From positions 124,001 to 188,000 of the forward strand of contig JAJEKV010000409.1 of NCBI GenBank assembly GCA_021234155.1: 64,000 nt of DNA, given 5' to 3'. Source of the stretch: Isoetes taiwanensis (Eukaryota; Streptophyta; Lycopodiopsida; Isoetales; Isoetaceae). Made by a program: the position numbers and the translations under genes. Below the pieces are notes generated by a model, which saw nothing but the letters and a program-made list of their open reading frames with translations, had not been told where the DNA came from and made no database searches. Shown in pieces: positions 13,120 to 26,701 of this stretch. Position 1 is the stretch's first letter, and each line of letters begins with the position of its first letter.

Positions 13120-14006
13120 AACTATGCCCTCCACTTCCCCGCCATGTCTCTCAAACATCACAAACACGGCCACAAATGAGGGCTCCCAGACCTCCACGCC
13201 CCTCGCCAAACTCTCGTGATCAATACCGGCCCGGGGATGTTCAAGTGCTTTGTTCTCAAGTTCCAAGAATCCCAGGAAGTTCTCATGAATGGGGTTCAAG
13301 CATCCTGGAGGCCCTCGGACGCAGTTCAAAGAGACCTTCAAGCTACCACCACACAAGTTCACACTCTGGAGGACAAACTTCAAGAAAAGCACGAGGCTCA
13401 TTACAGGCCCGCGGAGGCTCTCAAGACCAAGACAAGATCAAAACAAAATGACACGCGCTTGGATCAAGCGAGTTCAATTGCAAACCACCATTCAGGAATT
13501 GTTGGAGCAAGTCAAGGCAAGGGAGACTCTCTTGGTTGACAAGGATAAAGATATTGCTAAGCTTGACATGCTGTATACAGAGCTTTCTCGGACTTACACC
13601 ACTACTCAAGCCCATGACATTACAAAGGCGTGGCGGCTCAAATAGCCTCTTTAGAAGTTTCGGCTTTCCACTGACCTCGCCTACGCTCTCCAAGATCAAC
13701 CACGGAGGCTAAGAAACAGAAGAGTGCCTTCGGTCTCCAGATCTGCCTTCTCATGGAGTGCCAGTTCGTTCCTTCGGAAGCACATGCTGCCCTGGAAGAC
13801 ATGGTGCGCTCTAAATTCATCATTGATGCAGATCCTCGCCTTGGGCTCAACACTCTGGACGCTCTTCAAACACGCCGGGGACCTCATTGGCAATTACCAT
13901 AATGGGCCCGCCCTCATTCTGTGAGGATCACTTTCAAACCTGTTGGTTCCGCCCTCGGAATCACTTCCTCCTTTTCTTCACTCAAAGTGTCGTTTTGGTG
14001 GGGGAG
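13120..14006 (+). other. 3' internal region of the Gypsy element
   Basis: Broken coding-like sequence with lysine/glutamine-rich, possibly coiled-coil stretches (about 13300-13640), followed by non-coding DNA up to the polypurine tract at 13997-14006. It may be the worn end of the extra ORF region. Confidence 0.4.
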
Positions 14007-14590
14007 TGTTAGTCCCAATGCCTCCCGGTGCAGACTATTCATGCATACTCTGACGGACCAAGTCAAGGCCAAGGATCCACAAACCGGTGCACGAATCGTC
14101 AAAGGCCAAAGGCCCAGCAGAAGACCAAGCAGACCACGCCTGGCGTCAAGAGGAGGCGCTCAGACAAGTGACGGCCCGTCACCGCCCGCGTCGGCGTCAG
14201 CGTGATTTCAGGCACTTCAAGAGGCACCGCCAGCATTCCTGCAAATCAGGCCTTCTTCCAGGAGTCGGCACCGAAATCAGTCAGAGTGTCTATATTGGGC
14301 CAAAGGCCATTGTACTATATATATGAGTAGAGCTAGCACATGAGTTTTTAGATGAGTTTTGAGTCTTGTCTCACATCAGTTTTTCTCTCGATTGCGAGAG
14401 CTCATGTGTCCACTGACATCAAGGAAGTTGTTCTCATTATTGTCTCATTTGTTCTCTGTTGTTTTCTTTTCTCTTTTCCCTTGTTTCTTTTGCAAATCCC
14501 GCGTGACATAGCTCCCGGATTCTCCTGTTAGATCCAAGGGTCCTCACAGAGGGCTGTCTTGCAGGAGTTCCCGAACCCAGACCCCAAACA
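14007..14590 (+). repeat. 3' LTR of the Gypsy element
   Basis: 584 bp, same termini as the 5' LTR, directly preceded by a polypurine tract (GGTGGGGGAG, 13997-14006) and followed by the target duplication AAAGG. The TATA box lies at about 14313-14327. Confidence 0.93.
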
Positions 14591-14595
14591 AAAGG

Positions 14596-15047
14596 GCCGA
14601 CGCCATAGCCAGAAGGGGCCGCGCCATACCCTGCTCGTCTACTGTCGCAGAAGAGAGAAGATAACAGAAACTTTTACGGGTGCCAAAAAACTTTTACGGG
14701 TCCCAAAACCAAAGCCAAAACTAACAAGCTATGTGTAATGGAAATGTCCCTAACAACAGTTAGGGGCAAATTGTCTCCCAATGCGAGAGTCCACTTAGTG
14801 GACTCTTGCATGTCTCTCATTATCTCTCCTCTCAAATTATCTCTCGCATCATCTCTCGTGATCTCTCGACAAGCATGTGGCCGAGGCTTCTCTCTCTCTC
14901 CCTCCCTCCCTCCCTCCCTCCCTCCCTCCCTTTATCTCTTTATTCATTCTTGTCTTGCATCTTCTCTCTATAGTTTCTCTCTTTGTTCTCTATTCTCTCC
15001 CTATATTTTTATTCTTTTTTTTGCCTAGTGGTGTGATGTTAAAATAC
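14596..15047. other. Non-coding pyrimidine-rich spacer
   Basis: No gene. It includes a (CTCC)n tract at about 14899-14930 and a series of short repeats of ATCTCTC at 14820-14870 leading to the long CT microsatellites. Confidence 0.7.
14891..14930 (+). repeat. (CT)n then (CTCC)n microsatellite
   Basis: A short CT run passes into about eight copies of CTCC. Confidence 0.9.
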
Positions 15048-15048
15048 A

Positions 15049-15105
<57 letters not shown>
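15048..15105 (+). repeat. (CT)n microsatellite
   Basis: Pure CT dinucleotide. It is preceded by CCTAGTGGTGTGATGTTAAAAT, a near copy of which also precedes the next CT tract. Confidence 0.97.
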
Positions 15106-15108
<3 letters not shown>

Positions 15109-15126
15109 GTGGCGTGGATTTAAAAT

Positions 15127-15250
<124 letters not shown>

Positions 15251-15276
15251 CTCCAGGACTCAATACACACTTCACT

Positions 15277-15286
<10 letters not shown>

Positions 15287-15341
<55 letters not shown>
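15287..15341 (+). repeat. (CA)n microsatellite
   Basis: CT passes into about 27 CA units, ending directly before a LINE fragment. Confidence 0.97.
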
Positions 15342-15344
<3 letters not shown>

Positions 15345-15345
<1 letters not shown>

Positions 15346-16026
15346 TGATATGATGCTCGTGGAGTGTGATATGCTCCCGTTAGAGCTAGAAGCATTTCAC
15401 AAGTTGCTTGTTTATCTTTGCAAAGTGGTTTATGATAAGGGAGCTGATAGCTTACCCTATTGGCACATGTGCAAAGTCAGGAAAAAGGTTGGTATGCTGA
15501 TATCATGGTTTGGCTTCAAAAATGGGGGATGAACATAGAAGATCTTGGGGAGAATAGGAGGAATCTAAGGGAATGGATAAAGAGACATGCTGCACACAAA
15601 ATGTGGAGTGTTCCCGAAGTAAAGAAGGAGTATTATAAGCGAGTAATGAACCCTACCCTAAGCTTCTACCTCAAAGAAGGGATTTTCGTGAACCTTAGGC
15701 ATGTGATTAGTAAAATGAGGCTCAGCTCCCACCATCTTGGAGTTGAAGTTAGGCGTTGAGGTAATGTCCCTCATGAGCTGAGGTTGTGTAAAGTTTGCGG
15801 AGCAAATGCAATTGAAGATGAGGAGCATGTAATCCTGCATTGTCCGACTTACGAGTGTTGTAGACGTAAGCATGGTATTTTGGTTGGGGATTTGATACAG
15901 TTTTTTGAGCTTCCTGCAGCTTTAGTTGGAAAATTTCTCATTGAGATATTGCGGATAAGAGAGATGAGTATTCAGAAATTGAAGTTGATGACAACAATAG
16001 ATGAAAATTATGCAGAGGAGATGTGA
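15345..16026 (+). pseudogene. 5'-truncated LINE ORF2 tail
   Basis: C-terminal part of a non-LTR retrotransposon ORF2. Open pieces carry KGWYADIMVWLQKWGMN, ISKMRLSSHHLGVEV and the zinc-binding motif CKVCGANAIEDEEHVILHC, typical of the region after the RT domain in many LINEs. A frame change lies near 15490 and an in-frame TGA near 15757; the frame then runs to a final TGA at 16024-16026. The 5' truncation falls exactly at the (CA)n tract. Same clade as the fragment at 17870 and LINE copy C. Confidence 0.75.
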
Positions 16027-18240
<2,214 letters not shown>

Positions 18241-18586
18241 CTCAGGTTATACTCCCTCCGTCCCTTCGTCCGTGTCTGATTCAGAGACTTCTAGTGGCTC
18301 TTGATAAGGTATTTAGACTAAGATCTTGGGCTGATGAGTCTAATCTCCCCGTGGAGTTCACTTCCACAGTCAACCGTCTTGCTTTAGTCCCTTATGAGTC
18401 AGATCAGGGACCCGTATCTCTAGGGTGCATGTGAGGAAGAAGAAGCAGCGAAAGGATCCGTCCCTAATGGCTACGAATGAACGTTAAGAAAGAATGAGCG
18501 ATAAGAAAGAAGGAATGAGCTAATGGAATTTGTGGAACAACAATGTTGAGGTCGAAAAAAAAAATCTAAACAAAAATACCCCCCTC

Positions 18587-18588
<2 letters not shown>
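18241..18588. other. Non-coding stretch with a lone Stowaway-like terminus
   Basis: At 18250 the sequence TACTCCCTCCGTCCC matches the terminus typical of plant Stowaway MITEs, next to a TA. No inverted partner was found downstream. The rest shows no gene. Confidence 0.35.

Positions 18589-18619
<31 letters not shown>
18589..18619 (+). repeat. Poly(A) run
   Basis: About 31 A residues. It could be a retroposon tail, but the sequence before it shows no known element. Confidence 0.9.
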
Positions 18620-18622
<3 letters not shown>

Positions 18623-18630
18623 AAAAAATA

Positions 18631-19050
18631 AAAAAAATGTTAGGATTATTCTTCTTTTCCTTTTTTTTTCCCGCCCGCCCTGTCCGCCATAGCCAAATTC
18701 AGCTTCTTCTTCTTTGTAGGTAAACATTGGTAAATTGGCGGCTTAAAATCGATTTGGAACCTTTCTACAGTTTAGGAAATTTAGATGAAGTTTCCTAATG
18801 CCCTCCTCGATGTGCTATAAATTAATTTTTAGGGAAATTGTACCCCCCCCCCCACACACACAAAAAAAAAAAAAAATGTTGGGACTATTCTTCTTTTTCC
18901 CTTTTTTTCCCACCCATTCCAATCATATAGCCAAATTCAGCTTCTTTCGGCTTCTTCTTCTTTGTAGGTAAACATTGGTAATTTGGCGGCTTAAAATCGA
19001 TTTGGAACCTTTCTACAGTTTAGGAAATTTAGATGAAGAGAAATCTCCTA
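18631..19050 (+). repeat. Tandem duplication of a leader-like segment (period about 240 bp)
   Basis: Units 18631-about 18800 and 18871-about 19050 share AATGTTRGGAYTATTCTTCT, CCAAATTCAGCTTCTT and TTTGTAGGTAAACATTGGTAA, with a long conserved block ending ATTTAGATGAAG. Poly-A or poly-C/CA runs separate them. The T-rich stretch and the TAG/GTAAAC step look like a 5' leader and splice region of a gene, but no start codon can be tied to it. Confidence 0.75.
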
Positions 19051-19235
19051 ATCTGGCTCCTCAGAGGTTTCGAAATTAAAACAAAGGAGTAGGTTCTATA
19101 GGTAATTTTCTTGATTCCCATTTCAGTTTATATTTTATTTTCTGGACCTAGGGCAGTGACTAATTTTCTGAGATGATGAATATGCAAGCATACTATGCAA
19201 TATTGGAATTATCTGTTTGCAATTTTACATACCAG

Positions 19236-20170
19236 GTTGCAGTTACTCCTTATGAACGAGGTCAGAGATGCGTCAAATATGATTGCTGGATCTTATGATC
19301 AACTTCATAAGTAAGAATGTTATTTCCATCGATTAGAATCTTTGCTTTGTGATGCAATGTGGCATGATCCTGTGCTTGCCATATGCTATTGGTCATGGCA
19401 TTTTTGTCTATTAGGGTTGAACTCCCTGGACTTATATACGATTCTAACCAGGATCTATGAGTAAAAGGATTCACCAGTTGTATTTGTATAATGTTGCAGA
19501 AAATGTTACAAAGACGGAGTATGACAAGGTTCGAGACATCTTAAAGGTTGGCTATTCATGTTTCATGCTATAATTGGCAGGCACAGAGAATAATAGTAAG
19601 GAGGTTACCTGACTTGTGCACGTCTTGCATCCAGGCCAGTTGATCAGATGGCAAATTTTGTTGGTTCATATATTACCAATCTGCCGGAAAGGTTCTTTCA
19701 GATTTTCCAGCACTCTAATGCTTTTGTGCCCCAACAAATATTATTTAAAGGTATATAATTGATTAGAAAATCATGTATCAGGCACATCCTCGGGCTTGTA
19801 TTCTAGGCTTACAATGTTGCTGCATAGTCAACAAAGATTCTTATCCTTGAGAGTAGTAAAGTAGCATCTAAGGTGTTTATTTGAGTTAAACAGTTGGATT
19901 GAAGGGGCAACCTTATCAAAAGCAGTAGGATAAAAGGGGGGACTTCATACTGGCTAAACAGAAGAATTTAATCAGGGCATTGTTAGAGGCATATTATGTC
20001 AATGCAGATGATATATTTACTGGAAAATGCCTTGGTGTATGCCATGTTTATCTAAGAACCTTTGTATTATTTCAAAAACGTTGAACTGAAATGAGATTCC
20101 TTGTCTTAATTCAGATGCTTGTGTTTTCTATTTCGAGCAGTCTGAACTTAATCTAGCCATTGGAAATGCT
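19236..20170 (+). pseudogene. Exon-like blocks of an unrecognised gene
   Basis: Four open blocks bounded by plausible splice sites: about 19237-19310 (VRDASNMIAGSYDQLH, donor AA/GTAAGA), 19499-19548 (NVTKTEYDKVRDILK, acceptor TTGCAG), 19635-19750 (VDQMANFVGSYITNLPERFF, donor AAAG/GTATAT) and 20115-20188 (EQSELNLAIGNALMKLC then TGA). The last two join in phase. The first joins do not keep one frame with the splice sites as read, which points to a decayed copy or to misplaced boundaries. The family was not recognised; residues look like a helical, soluble plant protein. Confidence 0.35.
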
Positions 20171-20189
20171 TTGATGAAGTTGTGCTGAT

Positions 20190-21960
20190 GGCAAGGTGTT
20201 CATAGTTGTGGCAAATTCCCAACATGAAAAATCATCTATGCAATTGTTTTTAGAACTTATGCAACTATAGTGGCAGTTCTGGCTTCTCGAATTGATCGAC
20301 GAATATAAATGACTTTTTGTTGTTAGTAGTTGGTGCAAAAGGACTTCTGATATGAAAAAACTGCAAAAAGTCTGACAAGATCATACGAAGAAACTGCAAA
20401 AATTTGACTTTATGGGTCCTGCAGCTACTTTCAACTTATTGCACTTTTCTTGCAATTGTTGACCTAGATCTGTAAATCCCAAAGGGAAAGTTGTGAATTT
20501 GAAGCTTTCCCAAGTATTACCTCTAGTCCACATTTGGACACTGAAATAATGAACCATGCAACACAAAAATATTGTTAGTTCCCTCATGGTCATATATCCT
20601 TAATTTCAATGGTCATAGCCTTCACTGGAGGAACAACTATTTTTTCTTCCCTTCTTGCTGTTGCAAACAGAGTATGGCAATGGAGCAGTCTTATGAGGCT
20701 TTCATCCCAGCATAAGTGAAACCAGAATTTCATGCACTCTAAGACCACCTAGTCTTCCCTTTGCCCTCCTACCAACTGCCAAAGAAGCTAATGAAACATC
20801 TGCAGCTACTTTGCCTGAAATTTCGTATGATAGAGGTCCATCATGTTTGACACCCACATCTTGCCATGGATTGTTGTTAGATTGTAGTCCCTTACCATAA
20901 CTGCAATCTGGGCAGTTTTCCTGCTTAGCCCCTCTGAAGTGATGGAAGTGCATCTGGCTTCGTACCAGAAGCCAGCTTTTGCAAACAGAAGTGCATACTG
21001 ATTTGTGCCTCTGCTCTAGTAGATAGGAAAATATATGCATCACAAGCTTATTGTACAAGAAGTCGAAATAATTGATAAAAATGGACCTCCCCACCTTTGA
21101 AAGAAAAAGTATTGGACAAAAACATAAGATAACTCTGTGAACAATCTGCAATGAATTTACATTGAATTGTATGATAATGCTGAATACATCCTTGATCTTG
21201 GAAATTTGAAGCGCAATCTCACTTTTAGCTATCAATAGATGCAAGTACGATGGCACCAACGATAGCAGATCCCAAACAAAATTTCAGGAATTGAACCTGA
21301 ATTGCCATTTGATCCCCAATACACATGATCTTTCTAATGCATTTGCAACATACACCTTAAATATATTATGAGCATGATTACTTCTCTGCAAAATGACTGC
21401 TATTGCTTAAGACTAATCTAAAATGGAACATGATCTACAAAGGTATTAGAAAGAAGTATGTTAAGATCTACAAAAGCACGAAATACGAATGCAAAACCTA
21501 CCAGGACGGGCTTCCATAGTCACGGAGACCTGCTACAGAGGAGAAAAAATTCGAGAGGGAATCAGAAAGGCAGAGATGGAGAGGGAAGCAGAAAGAGGGA
21601 GACAGAAAGGAATGGCTCAAGATAACTCTAGGTGCAAAGGGAATGGGATTTAAATGAGAAATGAGAAACGTCAAAAATAAATATCACTTGGTTCAAGAAA
21701 TTGTAAAGGACAAAAATCGAGGCATATTTTTGGGGTTTAGAAGAATTTAGAGATTTGAATATCTTTTGGTAGATTAATGGGTATGGAAAAGTGTGTAATG
21801 GGCATGGAAAAGCGTGATCACTTTGGTAAATTAGGCAATGGCCATGCCAGGTATGTATGGATTAAGAACAAAGACACTTATCTCTGATTGGCTAGAGCAA
21901 AAAGCTGACGTGGAATTTCTCTATTTTCACAAAGGGCCCTTTGGATGACCCATATTTTCT
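20190..21960. other. No supported gene; possible minus-strand leader exon
   Basis: On the minus strand, purine-rich sequence at 21520-21640 looks like a 5' leader ending in an ATG (about 21518) with codons MEARP and then a GTAGGT donor. Downstream minus-strand open stretches (20702-21259) could include exon pieces, but none could be joined or assigned. The remainder is AT-rich. Confidence 0.25.
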
Positions 21961-23815
21961 CTAATGCAAGTCTCTCCACCTAGATTTAGGTAGCCATCTA
22001 TCTTTCAGTTCATCAGAGGATGTGTCTACTCCTCCCAATAATCCATATACCCGTGTCCAATAATCTATCAATGCAAGGTTGGTATCATCAGGATTATGTC
22101 TCCAATACTTGATGTATTCAGAAATGTCGTCCAATGTGCTTTGTAATGAATCCATCTCTGCAAAAGGCGTAAGAGCTTTTGGTTGATCTTTGGGAATCTT
22201 AGCTTTACCATTCCCATCTACGTGCTATATAGGTACTCCCTCATCTGGCCTCCATTTATCATCTGAAGGTCTCATCTTCTATATTGGCTTATTTCTCATG
22301 ACCCAGAAAGTGTACTGAAGAGGTCTAGATTGAACTTCCATATCAAGAGCATAACCTTTGATAAAAAAATTTCAATCAAGCACCTCTTGTATGATCAACC
22401 CTATAGGAGAAGGTGAAATGCATTCACTAAGAACTTCCATTAGTATAGGAAGATTGGTCACAGTTTGAGATTTCAACTGCACACTATACTTCTCAAACAA
22501 TGCATCTACATCCTCATGAGTATGTCCAGACATTAAGAACTCTAGATTCACTCTTTCAGAAACACCCACAACTGTCAAATAAGATAGGAATAAGAACATA
22601 TACCTATTTTTATTTTGTCTAGTACAATTGTCAAGTTAGAGGAGGAATTTTAGAGGTAAATCTCAAGGTTGGGGACGTGAACTTGAGGCTCCAACATGTT
22701 CAAAAGCACCTAACTTTCTAAACCTTGCCTTAGTCAAATTCTCTAGATTATTAGGCTTTCTATCCAACAATGCACTGAAGAGTGGTTGGCTACCACCTCC
22801 AGGGTTGTGGAGGTCACCAGAATAACCACTCTCATAGTTCCTCAAGCACCTCTTCACACTTCCAATATGAAAATCTGGACCATTACTCCACAATTGCAAA
22901 CTAAAATGGCCATAATAAATTGGCACCGAGCTATGCACTATTGCACCTATCAGAGAGACCTGCATAGGATAAGCTCTATTGATTTGCTTGGGTATGTAAC
23001 TATACTGTGGCAAACAAGCCTTCGATTGATCCATCTTGTCATATCTAATACAAACATAGTTATTGGGTTCCAAACATGATAATGTTATCCATATCCAATA
23101 AGTGGATCTACATGATAGTTGGTCTATTATGTGATCTTTCATTTGATCCCTTATCTTAGCCCTTTGGCTTGGTTGCTTGGTCTTATCCAGAATCTCTTTT
23201 AACTTAGCACACAAGTTGCAATTTCCAAAGTTGTTCGAAGTGTCTTTAGTGGCATGCTTGAAGTGCTTGGTCCATAGTCTACTGAAACTGGGTTGAGATA
23301 GTGCAGGTACCATTAGTTCTAGAAGCAAAGCATTCACTTCCTCCAATATATTCTTCTGTGTACAATGGAATGGCAATCTCTTCTCGACAACTGTTTTTTC
23401 CTGTTGATCTTTCCTACTTTTATGTGGCATATTATCAGCATTGAATTCATATCAAAAACCTCCCTAGCAGCCAGGATCCTAGAAGTTGGCCTCAACATGC
23501 CATTATTTCCATGTAATGCAATTTTGCTCCCCTTTGCATGACTTGCTTGCCAATTTTGCCAAGATGAAATTGGAATGCCATGAATATGTATCCATGCACC
23601 TTGACATATCCATGCCCCTAGTAGTGGGCATCTTTTTTTCTTTGAATATTTTTCATCTTGAAGTGCAAGCTCATGAATGGAGTACATGTAAGTCCTCCTC
23701 TCATCACAAGTATACTCCTGGAAGGTGGCTCTTGCTTCCACCAATTCATCAATTTCAAACTTTTGAACACAATTAGCCCAACAACATTCCATTCCCCTTA
23801 CCTTAGCCATAGCTT
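21961..23815 (-). pseudogene. Transposase of an LDNC/GHTHED-type DNA transposon, broken
   Basis: Read on the minus strand from 23810. The N-terminal piece has cysteines (CCWANCVQKF) and ICQGAWIHIHGIPISSWQNW, a DNA-binding-like region. The catalytic part shows DKMDQSKACLP (about 23040), LDNCTRQNKNRYMF (about 22630) and FLMSGHTHEDVDALF (about 22535), the three blocks of the transposase-like family that carries Pfam DUF7869-type domains; the acidic residues in them are the probable metal ligands. C-terminal sequence (to 21961) includes YIKYWRHNPDDTN. At least two frame changes and several stops break it, so it is inactive. Terminal inverted repeats were not found. Confidence 0.72.
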
Positions 23816-25360
23816 CATGTGAACAATCATTACTTGACTTGGACCTCTTGCTAGAATAATGTTGAATACACCATTGAGTGTGCCTTCTTTTCCGAAACTG
23901 TAGTCTTGGCAGCTATTAGAGGTGCATTAAGAAAATCAGTGTCATCCACAATCTCTGGTTTAAACCATTGGTCTGATAGATTGATTTTGTCCCGATCAAA
24001 TGTTCATCCAAGTAGAACATGGCGAGAACATTGTTGAATCCAATATTCGGATGTGTCATTCAACTTTCTTGATTAAATTCGCATTAACCATTTTTTATTT
24101 CCCAAGTAGCTAATGTTTAAGGAGATTATGCGAGGGCCAAACTTTGTAGTTGCACAGGGGTTTTGATAAAAGAACTGGTAGCATTTTGCCATTAATTCAG
24201 ACATCGAAGCATTTTTGAATTATCATTTTCCTTCTTGTGTGTTGAGACCGATGTTGGAATAAGGGAAATTCAATGTAAGATGTGACAATGTAAAATGCCT
24301 GCTCTTTATTTTCAAAGTCCTGATCTTTCCAACTGAATTTACCTTTGGTTTGACTATATACGATTTTATTTATGCAAGTTTGCTAGAGAGCAGAAGATTT
24401 GTTCTTGCTGGCTTAATGGTCTCCTGTGTTTTCGGTTTCGGATTGGTGAAAAGAGGTTAAGGTAAATCTTTAAGCATTCAAGTTGTTCCATTAAAAATGG
24501 GAGAGTTTGCTTTGAGGAGAATTTGCTTTGAGGTATATTTAAGAAGGTTAGCATGTCATCCAGTTATAAGAATGCGTTTAGAAACAAAAGCTTTTCTAAC
24601 TTCAAAGGGAAAACTTCTGCTATGCTGTCTGAGGACATTGCATCACGGATACTTGGAGTAGTAAAACTGGCAAAGACAATTGCTTGGAGATGGAAGTATT
24701 ATCATGCCAGTAATAATTCCTTGTGATAGAGTTTGGGACTTTATGAAATTCTACAAGAATATAAGGCTTCTTGTAAATATGAAATATTGAATCCACCATT
24801 TTCTTCACCCAATTAAAGAGACTGCTGCTTTCCTTCCGCAATGAAATTTTTGATTTATTTGGATTCATGCTTTTAGCTTCTTGTTTGGGACATTTTAACA
24901 TTGACAATATCATTTTCAAAACTACCATTTTCCTTTCCACTTGTGGTAGCACCAGGTGAATTCATGTTGTTCCTATTTGTATTTGATGTTAAATTACTGC
25001 ATGTAGAAGATTATCACTCATACCATCATGGGTGCCAGCATCTGTTTCATGCCCAACCTCTACGTCTACACTTCTGGTTCCAAAATCTATCAAGGCTTTA
25101 TCTTTATACCTCTGTGTATGGTCCTTCAGCTTCATTTGCCGTATTTGTATCAATTACTGATTTGTCAGAAGAGCTAATGGATGTTCCAGGTGACATAGAA
25201 ATATCTAGATGTGCCTTTTCAGCTAGCTATGCAATTGAGCTCTTGAAAAGGGAAATTCATACTTTGAACTAGAATTGAGAGCGGCACCAAGGATCTTTGA
25301 CACATTGTTGAATCGGAATGTGGTATGATTAAATGCAATTCTTTTGTGTTTATCAAACAC
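23816..25360. other. AT-rich DNA without a recognised gene
   Basis: Short open frames on both strands (for example 24901-25272 plus) show no family resemblance. The plus-strand frame runs toward the PPR pseudogene but without PPR motifs. Confidence 0.45.
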
Positions 25361-25369
25361 GAACAGAGA

Positions 25370-26190
25370 TACTTTGCTTTAGAAAGATTTCAGAACATGC
25401 AGCATGATGGAATAAGGCCAAATAAAGTTACCTTTTTTGTGTCCCTTAAAAGCATGCAACAACATAGGCACCTTAGAGCATGGCAAATATATTAATGAGT
25501 GTATAATTGATAGTGTGTTTCAATTTGACATCATTGTTGTTTATGTATGCTATTTGTGGAAGTCCACAAGAAGCACATGAGCTTTACAACACATTGAGCT
25601 TCCTGAAAGCATCAAGCATAGGTGGAGCAAGAGATCATGGTTGCATTCAGGAGCAAATAATTGAGAATAAGCTGATACCTAACATCTTTGGGGGAAATAA
25701 GAAGTCAATGCGCAAAAAGAGGAGATACAGCCCAACAAGGTTACATTTCTCAGTTTGTTACATGCATGTGGCAACATAGGTAGCATAGAGCAAGACCGGT
25801 GGCTCCATGCTCAGGTTATAGAAATTGCGCCACATGACACTGTTCTTTCAAACAGTCTTATTGATATGTATGCTAGAAGTGGGAGTGAATGGGAGTTTAA
25901 ACGAGGCACACCGTGCCTTGGATGGACACTTTGAACCAAAATGCAGCCTGGTGTGGTGCACTGATTGCAGGGTATGCTCAGCATGGTCAAACCTCTCTTG
26001 CTTAAGAATGTTGCAACAACATGCAGGTTGAAGGCATAAAGCCTACCAAATTTACTTTACTTAGTATCTTAAAAGCATAAAGCAGCATAGAGGAGTTGAG
26101 AAGCTTGCATGAACAGATCATTGAAGATGGTTTTTTAAACAACATTGCACATGTCTACGTGTGGACAACCATACTTAATGCATGCCAGAT
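25370..26190 (+). pseudogene. Pentatricopeptide-repeat (PPR) pseudogene
   Basis: Several PPR-type helices are readable in different frames: NMQHDGIRPNKVTFF (about 25390), YAICGSPQEAHELY (about 25545), PTRLHF/VTFLSLLHACGNIGSIEQ with WLHAQVIEIAPHDTVLSN (about 25730-25855), SLIDMYARSGS (about 25855) and GIKPTKFTLLS (about 26035). PPR proteins bind organellar RNA one base per repeat; plants have hundreds. Motifs such as LHACG.I....LHAQVI and NSLIDMYA are typical of the plant PLS subfamily. Many stops and frame changes, and no start or C-terminal E/DYW domain seen, so this is a decayed internal fragment. Confidence 0.75.
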
Positions 26191-26629
26191 ATATTTGAAC
26201 TTAGAGTTTGGTAGACAATGATTTGATATGCAATTCTTCATTTGGATCTCGTTTATGCTCCAATCCATGTACTTATGTGGAATTTTTTTTGTCACTATTG
26301 ACTATTGACGAGCAGGAAAGAGTTCATATATTAAAAAAATATGGCAACATAAAATTAATCATGAAAAACTGTTCAAATTGTTCAAAATACTGTCCTTTGG
26401 TAACATGGTTTTGTATCCCTAATTGATGATGCAATGCTCTGTAAAATGCGAATGAACTACCCTATATGGGTCAGATTTTGGATGTTTCTTACCACGATTT
26501 ATGTGTCCAGAAGTGATTGTGGCCATCTCTGCTATTTTCTGCAGCTTGCTCCAACTTTGTCGTATTTAGCTACTGCCCAAACGTTTAGGACCTTTATTTT
26601 TACTCCGTTCTGCAATTCCACTATTATGT

Positions 26630-26701
26630 TAATGCCTTATATATTGATGAGCAGACAAATATAGGGTAATGCTTTATATATTGATGAGCAGACAAATATA
26701 G
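26630..26701 (+). repeat. 37-bp-period tandem duplication
   Basis: TAATGCYTTATATATTGATG followed by AGCAGACAAATATAG occurs twice, starting at 26630 and 26667, with one difference. Confidence 0.9.

Larger units (their letters stand above)
4808..14595 (+). mobile_element. Ty3/Gypsy LTR retrotransposon, full length, coding-dead fossil
   Basis: Both ends are present: LTRs at 4813-5393 and 14007-14590, flanked by the 5-bp duplication AAAGG (4808-4812 and 14591-14595). Internal order is gag with two zinc knuckles, an aspartic protease motif, reverse transcriptase, RNase H, integrase, then an extra ORF before the 3' LTR. Integrase follows RT, which is the Ty3/Gypsy order. The segment after integrase resembles Athila/Tat-type elements (GKLKFRWLGPY-like motif) and no chromodomain is seen. 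Coding frames carry many breaks. Divergence between the LTRs indicates an old insertion, though not an ancient one, since ends and target duplication are still readable. Confidence 0.93.

Noticed and set aside
18250-18264. A Stowaway MITE (TA + CTCCCTCCGTCCC)
   Set aside because: Only one terminus was found; no inverted partner within about 1 kb, so no element is called.
21270-21290. A T-arm-like string on the minus strand (TCAGG-TTCAATT-CCTGA), as in a tRNA gene
   Set aside because: No D-arm, anticodon arm or acceptor stem could be fitted around it, so it is taken as chance.
24620-25272. 110-123 codon frames on both strands before the PPR pseudogene
   Set aside because: No PPR motif or other family match; the frames overlap each other and look like chance.
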